A DNA stretch of 64,000 nucleotides from an uncultured Clostridia bacterium (GCA_947254025.1 CAMYBS010000005.1:23110-87109), one strand, 5' to 3'. Numbered from the stretch's first letter, positions 41,692 to 51,406 are shown. Notes: a model not told the origin generated them from the sequence alone. Made by a program: numbers and translations.

Positions 41692-42849
41692 TTATTCGTT
41701 TAAATATTTTAATGCTGTCTTCTTAAATATCTCTATAGTGTCGACGTACTCGTCTAGTTCGATGTATTCATCTACTTTGTGTGCCATCTTTGTAAGACCT
41801 GGTCCATAAACCACAAGGTCTATGTCGTCTTTGATGTGGATATAACGAGATAGCTCGCATGTGCCGATAAGTGGCTTAACGCAAACGTTCTTATTTGGTG
41901 CAGACGCTTTAAGTGCTTCAATTAGTTTGCTGTCTTTCTTTGACTCTGCTGCGTCTAGAACTTGAACTAGATCAAGTGATAGCTTAGCCTTGCTCTCATC
42001 CTTGTTGTTCTCTTCTATGGCTTTCTTTAATAAGTCTATAGAGTCATCGCAGCTAAACTCTGGCACTGTACGTATGTTACCCTTCACAGTAGCCTTATCT
42101 GGCACGGAGTTGAATTGAAGTCCGCCTTCTATCATAGAAAATACGTTTATAGTTGAGCCAAGATTGGCATTTTGATATTTTTTAGTCACTGTTACTTCGT
42201 CAAACTGCTTTTGAACTTTGAATATGAACTCAGCAAGCGTCATGATGGCGTTGATGCCTAATTCTGGCATTGATGAGTGAGCAGTCTTACCTTCTGCGTT
42301 CACTGCGTACATTATGGATCCTTTTGATGCAAATATTGCTTGGTTCTCGCCGTCTCTCTTTGTTGGCTCTGGTATGATGATTGCGTCTACATCATCAAGG
42401 TAGCTGCCTTCTACTAGGTCAAGTGCACCTTGCATACCAACTTCTTCGCCAACTGTACCTATGAACCAAATTTCTCCATTGAACTCTGTTTTTTCTTCTA
42501 TGAAATCAAGTAGCATGTAAAGCCCTGCCGCAACGCCTGCCTTCATATCGCAAGTACCTCTGCCATACATATTGCCATCGATAATTTCAGGGGTAAATGG
42601 ATCATGCGTCCAACCATCTGCAGCAGCAACTACGTCTAAGTGGCCTGATACCGCAAAGACTTTGCCCGGTGCCTTGCCTTTAAGCTTGACTATGATATTT
42701 GATCTACCTGGGTATGAGTCGATGATTTCTGTAGTAACGTTGTCATAGCCCTTAAACAAGCCTTCGATGTACTCAGCAACTTCCTTTTCTCCGTCGTTAA
42801 CCGATTTAAACTCTATAAGTCTTTTAAGTATTTCAATATATTTATCCAT
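41692..42849 (-). CDS. M20 family deacylase / peptidase (ArgE/DapE type)
   Basis: 385-residue di-zinc amidohydrolase. Metal and catalytic residues: SGHLDVV (His70, Asp72), GRGTCDMK (Asp101), VGEEVG (Glu135, Glu136) and the C-terminal KMAHKVDEY histidine. The ArgE/DapE family includes succinyl-diaminopimelate desuccinylase, acetylornithine deacetylase and many di- or acyl-peptidases. No lysine or arginine genes adjoin. It lies 9 bp after an MFS transporter gene, so it probably hydrolyses the imported amide or acylated amino acid (inference). Confidence 0.85.
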   Translation of the reverse strand: MDKYIEILKRLIEFKSVNDGEKEVAEYIEGLFKGYDNVTTEIIDSYPGRSNIIVKLKGKAPGKVFAVSGHLDVVAAADGWTHDPFTPEIIDGNMYGRGTCDMKAGVAAGLYMLLDFIEEKTEFNGEIWFIGTVGEEVGMQGALDLVEGSYLDDVDAIIIPEPTKRDGENQAIFASKGSIMYAVNAEGKTAHSSMPELGINAIMTLAEFIFKVQKQFDEVTVTKKYQNANLGSTINVFSMIEGGLQFNSVPDKATVKGNIRTVPEFSCDDSIDLLKKAIEENNKDESKAKLSLDLVQVLDAAESKKDSKLIEALKASAPNKNVCVKPLIGTCELSRYIHIKDDIDLVVYGPGLTKMAHKVDEYIELDEYVDTIEIFKKTALKYLNE

Positions 42850-42858
42850 AGCGTCCTC

Positions 42859-44136
42859 CTACTTTTCACTCTTGTCTTTATATTTTTCAGCGCTCTTGTG
42901 TGCTAAGAACCAGAAGAAACCTGTTAGTAGTGCAAAAGCGATGTTTAGTATCCAAGCCCATGTGTATGAGCCTTGGCTGTCGAATATATATGAAACGATA
43001 AGTGGTCCCATCGCAGCACCTATTTGCACGCCTGATGTTACAAAGCCATATGCTTCACCGTAGACTTCTCTGTTGAATATAGTTGATGTGATTAGTGGTG
43101 GTATTACTGAGCCGATGGCTAGACCAAAGCCAAAGATAACTGCCATTAGGTATGGTCCCCATGCCTTGTCTATAAATAGCATTGCAACGAATGTTAAAGC
43201 AAGCATTGATGCTCCGAAGGCTAGTGCGTGGTAGATGCCGTACTTATCGGCTATCCTTCCTAGCAATAGTTTGCCGAAAACACCTAGAACTAAGTAAGTC
43301 GCCATAACAGCGCTTGCAACGTCGTAGCCTGCCGCACCTATAAGTGCAGGTGGAAACTGTAGTGTCGCTCCGTTTGAAAGGCCATTCATCACGGCTCCCA
43401 ATATTAAGAATATAAAGAATATGCATGTGATAGATGCACTGATCGATAGTCCAACGTTTAGCGAGTAGTCATTGTCTTTTTTCTTTTTAATTGCTTTTTT
43501 ATCATCGTCTTCACCATGACCATAGGGCTGCAAACCCTTGTCCTCTGGCTTTAAGTAGATTAAAAACACGCCGAAAACTATTGCCAAAGCCAGGATAATG
43601 AATGCATAAACACGATATGACATTCTCCAACCAACGTTTTTGATAAGACTGTTGATGATTGGGCTAAGTAGTGCGCCACCACCTGAGATGCCAGATACGG
43701 CGATGGATGTCGCAAGGCCGATCTTATCTTCGAACCAGTTGTTGATAAGCATCATCATAGGTATGTGGGCTGTCGCTATGTAGCACGCACCTACTACTAC
43801 CGCTAATATGTAGAAGTGGTATTGGTTTTGTGCCATCGAATAACCGAAGACTGCACAAGCAAATAATACTGCCGCCACTGTCCATATGCGTTTGAAGTTA
43901 TACTTTGTTAGGTAGTATGACATGATAGGTCCTAAGAAGATACCGATTGATTGAGCGATGGTGTCTCCTAAGCTAAAGGCAGTTCTTGAGAAACCTAAGT
44001 CTTTTGTTACAGCTAGTTGCCAGCTGTTAGATAATGAGTTCACTATAGGCACGTAGACCCCTAATGTAAGTGTTGCCACAAATAACATGACCCATGCGTA
44101 GTGAAAACTCTTCTTTGCATTTTTGTTTTTTTCCAT
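42859..44136 (-). CDS. MFS transporter (OFA-like)
   Basis: 425-residue twelve-helix major facilitator. The first helix region FHYAWVMLFVATLTLGVYVPI, the central acidic/lysine loop (GHGEDDDKKAIKKKKDND) and the second half resemble oxalate/formate-antiporter-type carriers of organic anions. The substrate is unknown. First gene of a two-gene operon with the M20 hydrolase, with its own extended -10 promoter. Confidence 0.83.
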   Translation of the reverse strand: MEKNKNAKKSFHYAWVMLFVATLTLGVYVPIVNSLSNSWQLAVTKDLGFSRTAFSLGDTIAQSIGIFLGPIMSYYLTKYNFKRIWTVAAVLFACAVFGYSMAQNQYHFYILAVVVGACYIATAHIPMMMLINNWFEDKIGLATSIAVSGISGGGALLSPIINSLIKNVGWRMSYRVYAFIILALAIVFGVFLIYLKPEDKGLQPYGHGEDDDKKAIKKKKDNDYSLNVGLSISASITCIFFIFLILGAVMNGLSNGATLQFPPALIGAAGYDVASAVMATYLVLGVFGKLLLGRIADKYGIYHALAFGASMLALTFVAMLFIDKAWGPYLMAVIFGFGLAIGSVIPPLITSTIFNREVYGEAYGFVTSGVQIGAAMGPLIVSYIFDSQGSYTWAWILNIAFALLTGFFWFLAHKSAEKYKDKSEK

Positions 44137-44171
44137 GTAGACCTTCTCATTTGTCTATGAATTACACTTTG

Positions 44172-44182
44172 ATTATATCACA
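44172..44182 (-). promoter_or_regulatory. MFS-M20 operon promoter
   Basis: TGTGA-TATAAT on the minus strand (TATAAT at 44172-44177). The 18 bases ending in this -10 are identical to those at the flavin reductase promoter near 46915-46932. Confidence 0.6.
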
Positions 44183-44225
44183 TATATCTTATAAATGCCA
44201 TGGCTATGCTCTTGTTGCATAAGAA

Positions 44226-44250
44226 AAGACATATGGGTCAGATATGTCTT
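44226..44250 (-). terminator. folA terminator
   Basis: Perfect 9-bp stem AAGACATAT/ATATGTCTT (44226-44234, 44242-44250), with T-rich flanks on both strands. It lies downstream of folA. Confidence 0.75.
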
Positions 44251-44301
44251 TTTATAATAATTATTGAATTATATTTTACATAGTGAATTAATTATACAAA
44301 T

Positions 44302-44790
44302 TTACTGTGAAATCCTTTTGTAGTGTCTGTACTCGAAGCTCATGCCTTTATAAGAATGTTCTTCGCTTGTTTTATCTAAGATAAACTCCTCATCCTCATC
44401 CAAGTTCCTCATCACAGTATCATAAGGCTCAAAATCTTTTTTAATAAAAGTTATCTCTGCCTCATCCACCTCGTCTATGAGCTGATCGATGAGACTTGCT
44501 CCGCCAACTAAAAATATTTTCTTGTCAGAAAATTTTTCTTTTATCACCTTTTTTAACTCATCAAGATCATGGGCAATGTGAGCGCCATCCACATCTTTAA
44601 GTGAGCGTGACATGATGATAGTTTCTCTGCCTGGAAGTGCACCTGTCGCGTCATAGGTCTTGCGTCCCATAACTAAGACGCCTCCCATGGTCATCTCTTT
44701 GAAGCGCTTAAGGTCTTCTGGTATCCTTGTAAGCATATCTCCTTTGTAGCCGATCGCCCACTTGGCATCGACTGCCATTACGAGTATCAT
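44302..44790 (-). CDS. folA: Dihydrofolate reductase
   Basis: 162-residue NADPH-dependent dihydrofolate reductase. MILVMAVDAKWAIGYKGDML, IPEDLKRFKEMTMGGVLVMGRKTYDA, PGRETIIMSR and FLVGGASLIDQLI follow the family closely. It overlaps pta by one base and is the second and last gene of the transcript. No thymidylate synthase gene is adjacent. Confidence 0.95.
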   Translation of the reverse strand: MILVMAVDAKWAIGYKGDMLTRIPEDLKRFKEMTMGGVLVMGRKTYDATGALPGRETIIMSRSLKDVDGAHIAHDLDELKKVIKEKFSDKKIFLVGGASLIDQLIDEVDEAEITFIKKDFEPYDTVMRNLDEDEEFILDKTSEEHSYKGMSFEYRHYKRISQ

Positions 44791-45761
44791 TATAAAGCTT
44801 GTTTTGCTGTGATTAAAGCAAGCTTGTAAACGTCGTCTGAGTTGCAGCCTCTTGATAGGTCGTTAACTGGACTGTTTAAGCCTTGAAGTATAGGTCCTAT
44901 AGCATCGTATCCGCCAAGTCTTTGTGCAATCTTGTAGCCGATGTTACCTGCTTCTAGTGATGGGAAGATGAATACGTTTGCATGGCCTGCTATAGCTGAG
45001 CCCTTTGCCTTCTTTTCAGCAACTGATGGTACGAAGGCTGCATCGAATTGTAGTTCACCATCTACTGCGATGGATGAGTCTCTTTCCTTAACTATTTCTA
45101 GTGCTTTGATAACTTTTTCTGTTTCATCTGACTTAGCACTGCCCTTTGTTGAGAAGCTTAGTAGTGCAATCTTTGGATCAACGCCAAAGCTCTTAGCAGT
45201 TATATTTGATAGTATAGCTGTCTCTGCGATGTCGTTTGAGTCAGGTGCGATGTTGATAGCGCAGTCTGCGAAGATATATCTTTCAGTGCCCTTAACCATT
45301 ACAAATACACCTGAAGTCTTCTTGTAGCCTTCCTTCATCTTGATGATTTGTAGTGCAGGTCTAACTGTATCGCTTGTTGCGTGTGCAGCGCCTGATACAA
45401 GGCCATCTGCCTTCTTCATATATACTAAGACAGTTCCGAAGTAGTTAACATCTTTAAGTAATAAAGCCTTTGCATCTTCTAAAGTGATCTTGCCCTTTCT
45501 TCTTTCAAAGAATACTTGAGCCATCTCATCTATGTCCTTAGCTTCAGCTGGGTCAATGAAATTGATATTATTAAGGTCCTTAGATATAACCTTTGCAGTC
45601 TCTTCTACTTCACTTCTCTTACCTAGAACTATGGGCTCTAAGATGTTTTCTTCTTTTAATCTGAAAGCAGCCTTTAGTACTCTTTCATCTTCACCTTCTG
45701 GAAAAACAATCGATGGATGTTTTTCTTTTACTTCAACTTTTAATTCTTCAAATAAATCCAT
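44790..45761 (-). CDS. pta: Phosphate acetyltransferase
   Basis: 323-residue short-type Pta, interconverting acetyl-CoA and acetyl phosphate for ATP gain through acetate kinase. IVFPEGEDERVLKAA, VSGAAHATSDTVRPALQII, NIAPDSNDIAETAI and the C-terminal GLNSPVNDLSRGCNSDDVY are typical. The acetate kinase gene is not in this window. It lies 9 bp after the chromate transporter gene and overlaps folA. Confidence 0.96.
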   Translation of the reverse strand: MDLFEELKVEVKEKHPSIVFPEGEDERVLKAAFRLKEENILEPIVLGKRSEVEETAKVISKDLNNINFIDPAEAKDIDEMAQVFFERRKGKITLEDAKALLLKDVNYFGTVLVYMKKADGLVSGAAHATSDTVRPALQIIKMKEGYKKTSGVFVMVKGTERYIFADCAINIAPDSNDIAETAILSNITAKSFGVDPKIALLSFSTKGSAKSDETEKVIKALEIVKERDSSIAVDGELQFDAAFVPSVAEKKAKGSAIAGHANVFIFPSLEAGNIGYKIAQRLGGYDAIGPILQGLNSPVNDLSRGCNSDDVYKLALITAKQAL

Positions 45762-45770
45762 AATAACCTC

Positions 45771-46307
45771 CTATTTATTCTTGATAAATTTATCCTTACT
45801 AAGAGCAATCACAACTCCGCCAATAATAACGAAGATGGGATTGACATCTAAAAATACTACTACTAAAAAAGCTAAAAGACTTATCACGTACTCGAACTTA
45901 TTTAAGTGAGCTTTTTCAACTAAGCCTACTAGTGCTGCAAAGACTAATGCACATACGACTGGTCTTACGCCTTTGAAGGCCGCTTGCACATATGGGTTAT
46001 CTTGCACACCCATAAAAAAGTGCGATATAACTAGTATTATGATAAAGCTTGGCAAAACTGCGCCAAAAAATGCCGCGAGTGCACCTGATAAGCCATATAT
46101 CCTGTAGCCAACTAGTATAGATATGTTTGCTGCGATAGGCCCTGGCGCTGTCTGTGCAAGACTTATCGAGTCTATGTACTCCTCGTCTGTCATGAGTTTC
46201 TTCTTTGTAACTATCTCACGCTCAATGATTGGTAGCATGGGAAAGCCGCCTCCTAATGTGAAGGCACCTATCTTAAAGAATGTTATAAATAAATTAAGTA
46301 TCTTCAT
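45771..46307 (-). CDS. Chromate transporter family protein (half-size, second)
   Basis: 178 residues from the ATG at 46307, chosen because AGGTG lies just upstream and it then starts 4 bp after the previous stop. Five or six helices with FKIGAFTLGGGFPMLPIIEREIV and AQTAPGPIAANISILVGYRIYG, the CHR-domain signatures. Half-size CHR proteins act in pairs encoded by adjacent genes. The natural role in anaerobes may be anion transport other than chromate. Confidence 0.88.
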   Translation of the reverse strand: MKILNLFITFFKIGAFTLGGGFPMLPIIEREIVTKKKLMTDEEYIDSISLAQTAPGPIAANISILVGYRIYGLSGALAAFFGAVLPSFIIILVISHFFMGVQDNPYVQAAFKGVRPVVCALVFAALVGLVEKAHLNKFEYVISLLAFLVVVFLDVNPIFVIIGGVVIALSKDKFIKNK

Positions 46308-46311
46308 CTCA

Positions 46312-46836
46312 TCACCTATATATAAATACGCCAACTATAAAGCCCACTGCCATGATAAGTATGGGGTTTAGCTTTTTTACTCTTACAAGTATGAAGGCAA
46401 CGACAGCTATGATGACTGACTTGTAATCTATGATGGCTCCTTTGCCAATGGTTACCACTGCCGCGAGTACTAGTGCTAAGACTACTGGTCTTATGCCTCT
46501 AATCGATACCTTAACAGTTCTTGAGTCTCTAAACTTATTTATAGTTAAGAATATGATGCTCATGATGATGAAGCTCGGTAGTGTCACTCCAAATGTTGCG
46601 ACAACGCTGCCCCAAAAGCCTGCAAGCTTATTACCTATGAAGGTAGCAGAGTTAACTGCAAAGGGTCCAGGTGTCGTTTGAGCTATGGCAACTATGTCTA
46701 TGAAGTCGGAGTAGCTAATCCACTTTAGACCGTTGATGATCTCTTTTTCAAAAAGTGGCATCATAGCATAGCCTCCTCCAAAACTGAAGAGGCCTATCTT
46801 AAAGAAAACTAAAAATATTTTGATTAATAGCTCCAT
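46312..46836 (-). CDS. Chromate transporter family protein (half-size, first)
   Basis: 174 residues, five to six helices. FFKIGLFSFGGGYAMMPLFEKEI and AIAQTTPGPFAVNSATFIGNKL match CHR domains and parallel the next gene. The tandem pair is probably a heterodimer. First gene of the chr-chr-pta-folA transcription unit, divergent from the flavin reductase gene. Confidence 0.88.
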   Translation of the reverse strand: MELLIKIFLVFFKIGLFSFGGGYAMMPLFEKEIINGLKWISYSDFIDIVAIAQTTPGPFAVNSATFIGNKLAGFWGSVVATFGVTLPSFIIMSIIFLTINKFRDSRTVKVSIRGIRPVVLALVLAAVVTIGKGAIIDYKSVIIAVVAFILVRVKKLNPILIMAVGFIVGVFIYR

Positions 46837-46852
46837 ATAATCACCAAGACTT

Positions 46853-46932
46853 ATTATATCACAAAGAGATATATTTTTCTATACTCGCTAAGTAAAATAT
46901 ATATAGCGAGCCTTAGATATATGTGATATAAT
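46853..46932. promoter_or_regulatory. Divergent promoters of chr pair and flavin reductase
   Basis: Minus: TAGAAA, 17 bp, TATAAT (46853-46858) preceded by TGTGA. Plus: TGTGA-TATAAT (46922-46932). Between them an inverted repeat CTCGCT/AGCGAG encloses an A/T-rich stretch (about 46883-46909) and resembles the units of the array at 59.8 kb. Confidence 0.65.
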
Positions 46933-46951
46933 TCATGTAAGGGGTGATGCT

Positions 46952-47470
46952 ATGAGCTTAAAGGCTATTGACATGAAAGAATTAAAGTTTAATCCGATGA
47001 CTCTTATTGGTAAGGAGTGGATGCTTGTAAGTGCAGGTAATGAGAAGGCATTCAATACTATGACTGCACAGTGGGGTCACTTGGGTGCTATATGGAACGG
47101 CGATATGCCTACCTCGGTCATCTATCTAAGACCACAAAGGTATACTAGAGAATTTGTTGACAAGGAAGACTACTACACACTAAGTTTCTTTGATGAGTCT
47201 TACAAGAAGGACTTATTGTACTTAGGTACACATAGCGGTCGCAGTGAAGATAAGCTCTCTAAGACTAAACTTACTCCTCTCTTTAGTGACGAAACTGTCT
47301 ACTTTAAAGAAGCGAAGCTAGTCTTCGTGTGCAGAAAGGTCTATAGAGACAAGCTTCGTGAAGAAGGCTTCATAGACCAAACAATACTAAAGAAGAACTA
47401 CCCTGAGCACGACTTTCACTATGTATATATTGGTGAGATAGTGAAGGCCTATGTAAACGACGAAGAATAA
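46952..47470 (+). CDS. Flavin reductase-like protein
   Basis: 172-residue FMN-binding split-barrel protein. MTLIGKEWMLVSAG, NTMTAQWGHLGAIWNGDMPTSV and LRPQRYTREFVDKEDYYTLSF are typical of flavin reductase-like proteins in Firmicutes. It would reduce or use flavin in the cytoplasm; partner unknown. Start after AAGGGG at 46952. Monocistronic. Confidence 0.88.
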   Translation: MSLKAIDMKELKFNPMTLIGKEWMLVSAGNEKAFNTMTAQWGHLGAIWNGDMPTSVIYLRPQRYTREFVDKEDYYTLSFFDESYKKDLLYLGTHSGRSEDKLSKTKLTPLFSDETVYFKEAKLVFVCRKVYRDKLREEGFIDQTILKKNYPEHDFHYVYIGEIVKAYVNDEE

Positions 47471-47484
47471 AATATAGACATAAG

Positions 47485-47524
47485 AAAAGAGCTATGCGTA
47501 TCAATTGATATACATAGCTCTATT
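47485..47524. terminator. Terminator of serS and flavin reductase genes
   Basis: Stem AGAGCTATG/CATAGCTCT (47488-47496, 47513-47521), with an inner TATCAATTGATA palindrome. A TTTTC tail follows on the minus strand for serS; the plus side is T/A-rich. Confidence 0.85.
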
Positions 47525-47544
47525 ATTATATATAAGCTGATTAA

Positions 47545-48822
47545 CTACTTTACTCTTTTAACTATACGTTCCTTGCCAAAGTACCTTTGTAGTGCCTTTG
47601 GTATACTTATCGAACCGTCTTTGTTTTGATAATTTTCAACAAGTGCTGCAAATGTTCTTCCTACTGCAAGGCCTGATCCGTTAAGTGTGTGTACGAAGTT
47701 TAACTTGCCTTCCTCATTTCTATATCTAATGTTGGCTCTTCTTGCTTGGAAGTCTTCAAAGTTCGAGCAGCTCGATATCTCTACATATCTACCATAGCTT
47801 GGCATCCAAACTTCGATATCATATGTCATAGCTGACGAGAAGCCAAGGTCGCCTGTCGATAGTTGAACGACTCTATAAGGTATCTCAAGCTTTTGTAGAA
47901 CCGCCTCAGCATCCGCTAGTAGCTTTTGTAATTCGTCGTAGCTTGTCTTTGGCTCTACGAACTTAACAAGCTCAACCTTATCAAACTGGTGATTACGTAT
48001 AAGGCCTCTGTTGTCTCTACCTGCAGCACCTGCTTCTTGTCTAAAGCATGGTGTGTACTCTGTTATGTTTATAGGTAAGTCAGATGCATCAACAATTTCG
48101 TCTCTAAGCATATTTGTTAGTGGAACCTCTGCTGTTGGCACTAGGAAGAAGTCCTTTGATGGAAGGTAGAACATATCATCTTCAAACTTTGGAAGTTGAC
48201 CTGTACCTAGCATAGACGCTCTATTAACCATGAATGGAGTGCTCATCTCAGTGTAGTCTTGCTCAAGTGTATGAAGATCAAGCATAAATTGAATTAAGCT
48301 TCTTTCAAGTCTTGCGCCGTCACCTTTGAATATAGAGAATCTTGATCCAGATATCTTACCCGCTCTATCGAAGTCAAGTATGTCAAGATTAGTTCCAAGG
48401 TCCCAGTGAGCCTTTGGCTCGAAATCGAACTCAGTTGGAGTGCCATACTTCTTTACTTCAACGTTGTCACTGTCGTCTTTACCATATACAACGTCCTTAT
48501 TAGGTATGTTTGGTATGCTTAATAAGTACTCAGATATCTTGTCGTCTATCTGTTTAACTTGCGCATCATAATCTTTAATCTCGTTTGAAAGCTCTTTCAT
48601 CTCATCAAAGATTTGACTAACGTCCTTGCCTTTCTTCTTTAGCTTAGGCACCTCTTTAGAGATGGCGTTTTGCTTTTGCTTCATAGTTTCAACAACAGTT
48701 AAAAGCTCTCTTCTCTTCTTGTCTTCTTCAAGCAATTCCTCGATAGGAAAGCTTCCGTGTCTCTTCTTTAGAGCCTCAAGCACTTCCTCTGGATTTTTTC
48801 TGATTCTTTTTATATCTAACAT
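47545..48822 (-). CDS. serS: Seryl-tRNA synthetase
   Basis: 425-residue class II aminoacyl-tRNA synthetase. The N-terminal coiled-coil arm (about residues 30-100) that binds tRNASer is present. Motif 2 [20 protein letters not shown] and motif 3 [18 protein letters not shown] are intact. Last gene of the long tldD-to-serS operon, 11 bp after dnaI. No T-box leader is possible at this position; only the short intergenic gap precedes it. Confidence 0.97.
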   Translation of the reverse strand: MLDIKRIRKNPEEVLEALKKRHGSFPIEELLEEDKKRRELLTVVETMKQKQNAISKEVPKLKKKGKDVSQIFDEMKELSNEIKDYDAQVKQIDDKISEYLLSIPNIPNKDVVYGKDDSDNVEVKKYGTPTEFDFEPKAHWDLGTNLDILDFDRAGKISGSRFSIFKGDGARLERSLIQFMLDLHTLEQDYTEMSTPFMVNRASMLGTGQLPKFEDDMFYLPSKDFFLVPTAEVPLTNMLRDEIVDASDLPINITEYTPCFRQEAGAAGRDNRGLIRNHQFDKVELVKFVEPKTSYDELQKLLADAEAVLQKLEIPYRVVQLSTGDLGFSSAMTYDIEVWMPSYGRYVEISSCSNFEDFQARRANIRYRNEEGKLNFVHTLNGSGLAVGRTFAALVENYQNKDGSISIPKALQRYFGKERIVKRVK

Positions 48823-48833
48823 AAAATCACTCC

Positions 48834-49769
48834 TTATCTTAATCTTAAATCGCGTCCTCTGAAGCGATATATATAATAATTCGATAGTAGCCTTGATGAT
48901 AGTCTCTCGCCATACTTTTCTTTTATTGCATCAACATTGAGGTTACTTGTTATAAGCGTCTTTAAGTTTTTGCTTAACCTATAGTTCACAAGATCAAGTA
49001 TGGATTTTGAGCTTACCTGTGTATCTATTTCTGTTCCAAGGTCATCAATGATTAAAAAGTCTGTGTTGTAATACATATCTCTCTTGGCAATGGCTGCGTC
49101 ATCGCCTTTAAATATCGCATCGTTTATCACTTGACACATTTCATAGGAGCCTATGTATGTTACCTTGATAAGTTTTTCAATGAGCCTCTTTGCAAGTGAG
49201 ACAGCCATAAAGGATTTGCCTGTGCCAACATCACCGTAGAATAAGATGGACTTAGTCTCATTATGAAAATTATCTGCGTAGTCCTCAAGGCTCTTCTTGA
49301 TAGCAAGCATATACTCCCTTGTCGATGGAGCATCGTCTTCCTTTTCATCTGAAAATACATTAGCATCGAAACTTTCGAAGCTCTTCTGTCTCATCTCAGT
49401 ATTAAGCTCATTAGCTTCAAGCATCTTCTCTCTAAGCATATCGTCTATGCACGAACACCTCTTTGACTGATATATACCAGTGTCTTCGCACTTAGGGCAC
49501 TCATATTGAACCTTAAATGCATCTTCAAGGCCGTAGTCCTCTATAAGCTTTTGCTTCTTCGCCTCTATATCAAGTATCTTTTTGTTAATATCTTCATAAT
49601 TTGAAAAGTTCATGGACGTAAGCTCATTAAGCACATTATTTTTTTCATTCTCAAGTCTCAATAGCTCAGGATACTTCTTATATATAGCCTCGACTCTTTC
49701 GCTTCTCTGTCTCTCTCTAATGTTTTTTATATTCGCTTTTTGTCTATAAACATCGTCTAACAAAGTCAT
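48834..49769 (-). CDS. dnaI: DnaC/DnaI-type helicase loader ATPase
   Basis: 311 residues from the ATG at 49769, chosen for GGAGG 6-7 bp upstream and for starting right after the dnaD stop. An N-terminal coiled region is followed by a zinc motif [17 protein letters not shown] and an AAA+ domain with [16 protein letters not shown] (Walker A) and LIIDDLGTE (Walker B). This is the layout of DnaI, which loads DnaB at origins. dnaD and dnaB genes adjoin, forming a primosome cluster. Confidence 0.92.
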   Translation of the reverse strand: MTLLDDVYRQKANIKNIRERQRSERVEAIYKKYPELLRLENEKNNVLNELTSMNFSNYEDINKKILDIEAKKQKLIEDYGLEDAFKVQYECPKCEDTGIYQSKRCSCIDDMLREKMLEANELNTEMRQKSFESFDANVFSDEKEDDAPSTREYMLAIKKSLEDYADNFHNETKSILFYGDVGTGKSFMAVSLAKRLIEKLIKVTYIGSYEMCQVINDAIFKGDDAAIAKRDMYYNTDFLIIDDLGTEIDTQVSSKSILDLVNYRLSKNLKTLITSNLNVDAIKEKYGERLSSRLLSNYYIYRFRGRDLRLR

Positions 49770-49770
49770 G

Positions 49771-50850
49771 CTACTTCCTCCAATTGCCTTCATAGGTATC
49801 ACTTAGATAACCATCTGGGTACTCTCTCTCATCAAAGTCCTTAGCCTTCTTGCTTGGCCTCTTAGTCGTACCTGCATTTTTATCGGACCTATAAAGGTCG
49901 TTTGCTTTTTGTGCATCCTCAACAGTCTTTATGCCTTGCTTGTGCCACGCTTCAAGTATCGCATCAAGGTAGGCTATAGACGGCTTAGATGTATATATAA
50001 AGTTCTCTGCAGCCTTTATTATGACGTCATTACCATAGCCAAAGTCATCGTACCACTTATCAATGATCTTCTTTTCAAAGTCAGATACATTCTTAAATGG
50101 CATTGCAAGCGATTGCATAAGCTTGTTGTAATTTCTTTGTGTATCATTCATTACATTGAAGTCATTCATCACCTCAGATAGACTTGTGAAGCCCTTGTCG
50201 TACCAGTTCATGATGATGCTCTCCACATAGGCAGGTGACTTCTTCTTCAAAACATCATACGCGTATGAGTAGGCGTGCGATATCATCTCGCAGCTAATGT
50301 TGTAGTCACGCAGCCACTTAATGATCTTAATCTTCTCTTGTGTGTTAAGTGGCCTTCTAACGATGTGAGCGACGTCTTGAAACATCTTCTTCACAGCTTC
50401 GTCTTTGTTTACTTCTATAATCAATTTAGTGTCACTGCTTAAATCGTCATCGCTAATATCATCTTCTTCACTAAAGGCTCTTGTACTAGAACTAATAACG
50501 CTAGTAGTAGTGCTGCTACTGTTAGTTCCTCTTAAGTATAGAGCTCTTAAGTCTTTAAAAACAAGATTAAAGTTCAAGTTCTCACCATCGTCATCAAAAT
50601 CGACTATGCCAACCGACTTCCAAAACCTCCATGCAGAAACTACATCTATGATAGGAATTCTTAAAACTTCGGCTATCTTCTCATTGCTTGCTTCGATATC
50701 GTCATCTTGTGCAAACCTAAGAGCAAGCAAGTACACCTTGACAAAGGTACCGTCAGCTTGCGGCATAAACTCGCTGATAAATATATTGTTTACCGATGTG
50801 TCTAATAGGTTTGAATTAATTTTCTCTAGCGTGAAGCTCAAAAAACTCAC
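49771..50850 (-). CDS. dnaD: DnaD/DnaB-like primosome protein
   Basis: 359 residues. An N-terminal winged-helix domain (VYLLALRFAQDDDIEASNEKIAEVLRI split over residues 39-66) and one or two DnaD-type C-terminal domains (about 155-235 and 245-310, with YDKGFTSLSEV and WHKQGIKTVEDA YxxxIxxxW-like patterns). It ends with a Lys/Arg-rich tail. Start is GTG at 50850; a TTG at 50841 has a better spaced AGAGGTG site and is an alternative. It overlaps the GNAT gene by 35 bp. Role: remodels the origin and helps recruit DnaI-DnaB. Confidence 0.88.
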   Translation of the reverse strand: MSFLSFTLEKINSNLLDTSVNNIFISEFMPQADGTFVKVYLLALRFAQDDDIEASNEKIAEVLRIPIIDVVSAWRFWKSVGIVDFDDDGENLNFNLVFKDLRALYLRGTNSSSTTTSVISSSTRAFSEEDDISDDDLSSDTKLIIEVNKDEAVKKMFQDVAHIVRRPLNTQEKIKIIKWLRDYNISCEMISHAYSYAYDVLKKKSPAYVESIIMNWYDKGFTSLSEVMNDFNVMNDTQRNYNKLMQSLAMPFKNVSDFEKKIIDKWYDDFGYGNDVIIKAAENFIYTSKPSIAYLDAILEAWHKQGIKTVEDAQKANDLYRSDKNAGTTKRPSKKAKDFDEREYPDGYLSDTYEGNWRK

Positions 50851-51406
50851 CTCTCTTTATCTCATATGTGTAGACATAGCAGAGAAGCTCTCTGCCGTTT
50901 TGTACGAACTCGTCTTGGTTGTCCAAGTACTCTTGTCTACTTTTATCAATATCTTGAATGTTATATGTATCTAGGTAGTACGCCTTCTTTGTAAAGCCAA
51001 GCTTCTTATATAAGTGGATTGCTCTTTCATTAAAGGCATTAACATCAAGCCAAATCCTCTTAAGTTTTAGCTCTGTGAATGCAAAATTTAAAAATTCAAT
51101 TAGTATCTTATAGCCATGTCCACGGTTTTGATAACGTACATCCATAACGATGGATAGCTCTGCACTCTTCTTTATAATGTTTATCTCTTTTAGTCCAATG
51201 TATGCGATGGCGTCGCCTTCGTAGTATATCGCAAAGTAGCGTTTGAATATGCCCTTCTTAGTCTTAAGCCACGCCTTTAACTCCCAGTCCTCTTCATATA
51301 TGAAGTCGTAGTCATTAAGTAGGTAGTAGTTACCCCTCTGCCAAGACTTAAACTTATATACATCTTCAAGCTCTAGAGGCTTTATTAAGTACTCACTAGC
51401 TTTCAT
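50816..51406 (-). CDS. GNAT family N-acetyltransferase (RimJ/RimL-like)
   Basis: 196-residue acetyl-CoA-dependent transferase. LIKPLELEDVYKFKSW, AYIGLKEINIIKKSAELSI, IVMDVRYQNRGHGYKIL and LKRIWLDVNAFNERAIHLYKKLGF give the RimJ/RimL-type GNAT pattern, including the R/Q-x-x-G-x-G/A motif. It overlaps dnaB (11 bp) and dnaD (35 bp), so it is embedded in the replication genes. The acetylated partner is unknown. Confidence 0.9.
   Translation of the reverse strand: MKASEYLIKPLELEDVYKFKSWQRGNYYLLNDYDFIYEEDWELKAWLKTKKGIFKRYFAIYYEGDAIAYIGLKEINIIKKSAELSIVMDVRYQNRGHGYKILIEFLNFAFTELKLKRIWLDVNAFNERAIHLYKKLGFTKKAYYLDTYNIQDIDKSRQEYLDNQDEFVQNGRELLCYVYTYEIKRGEFFELHAREN

Noticed and set aside
48823-48833. T-box leader for serS
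   Set aside because: Only 11 bp separate serS from dnaI; there is no room for a T-box and no other promoter.
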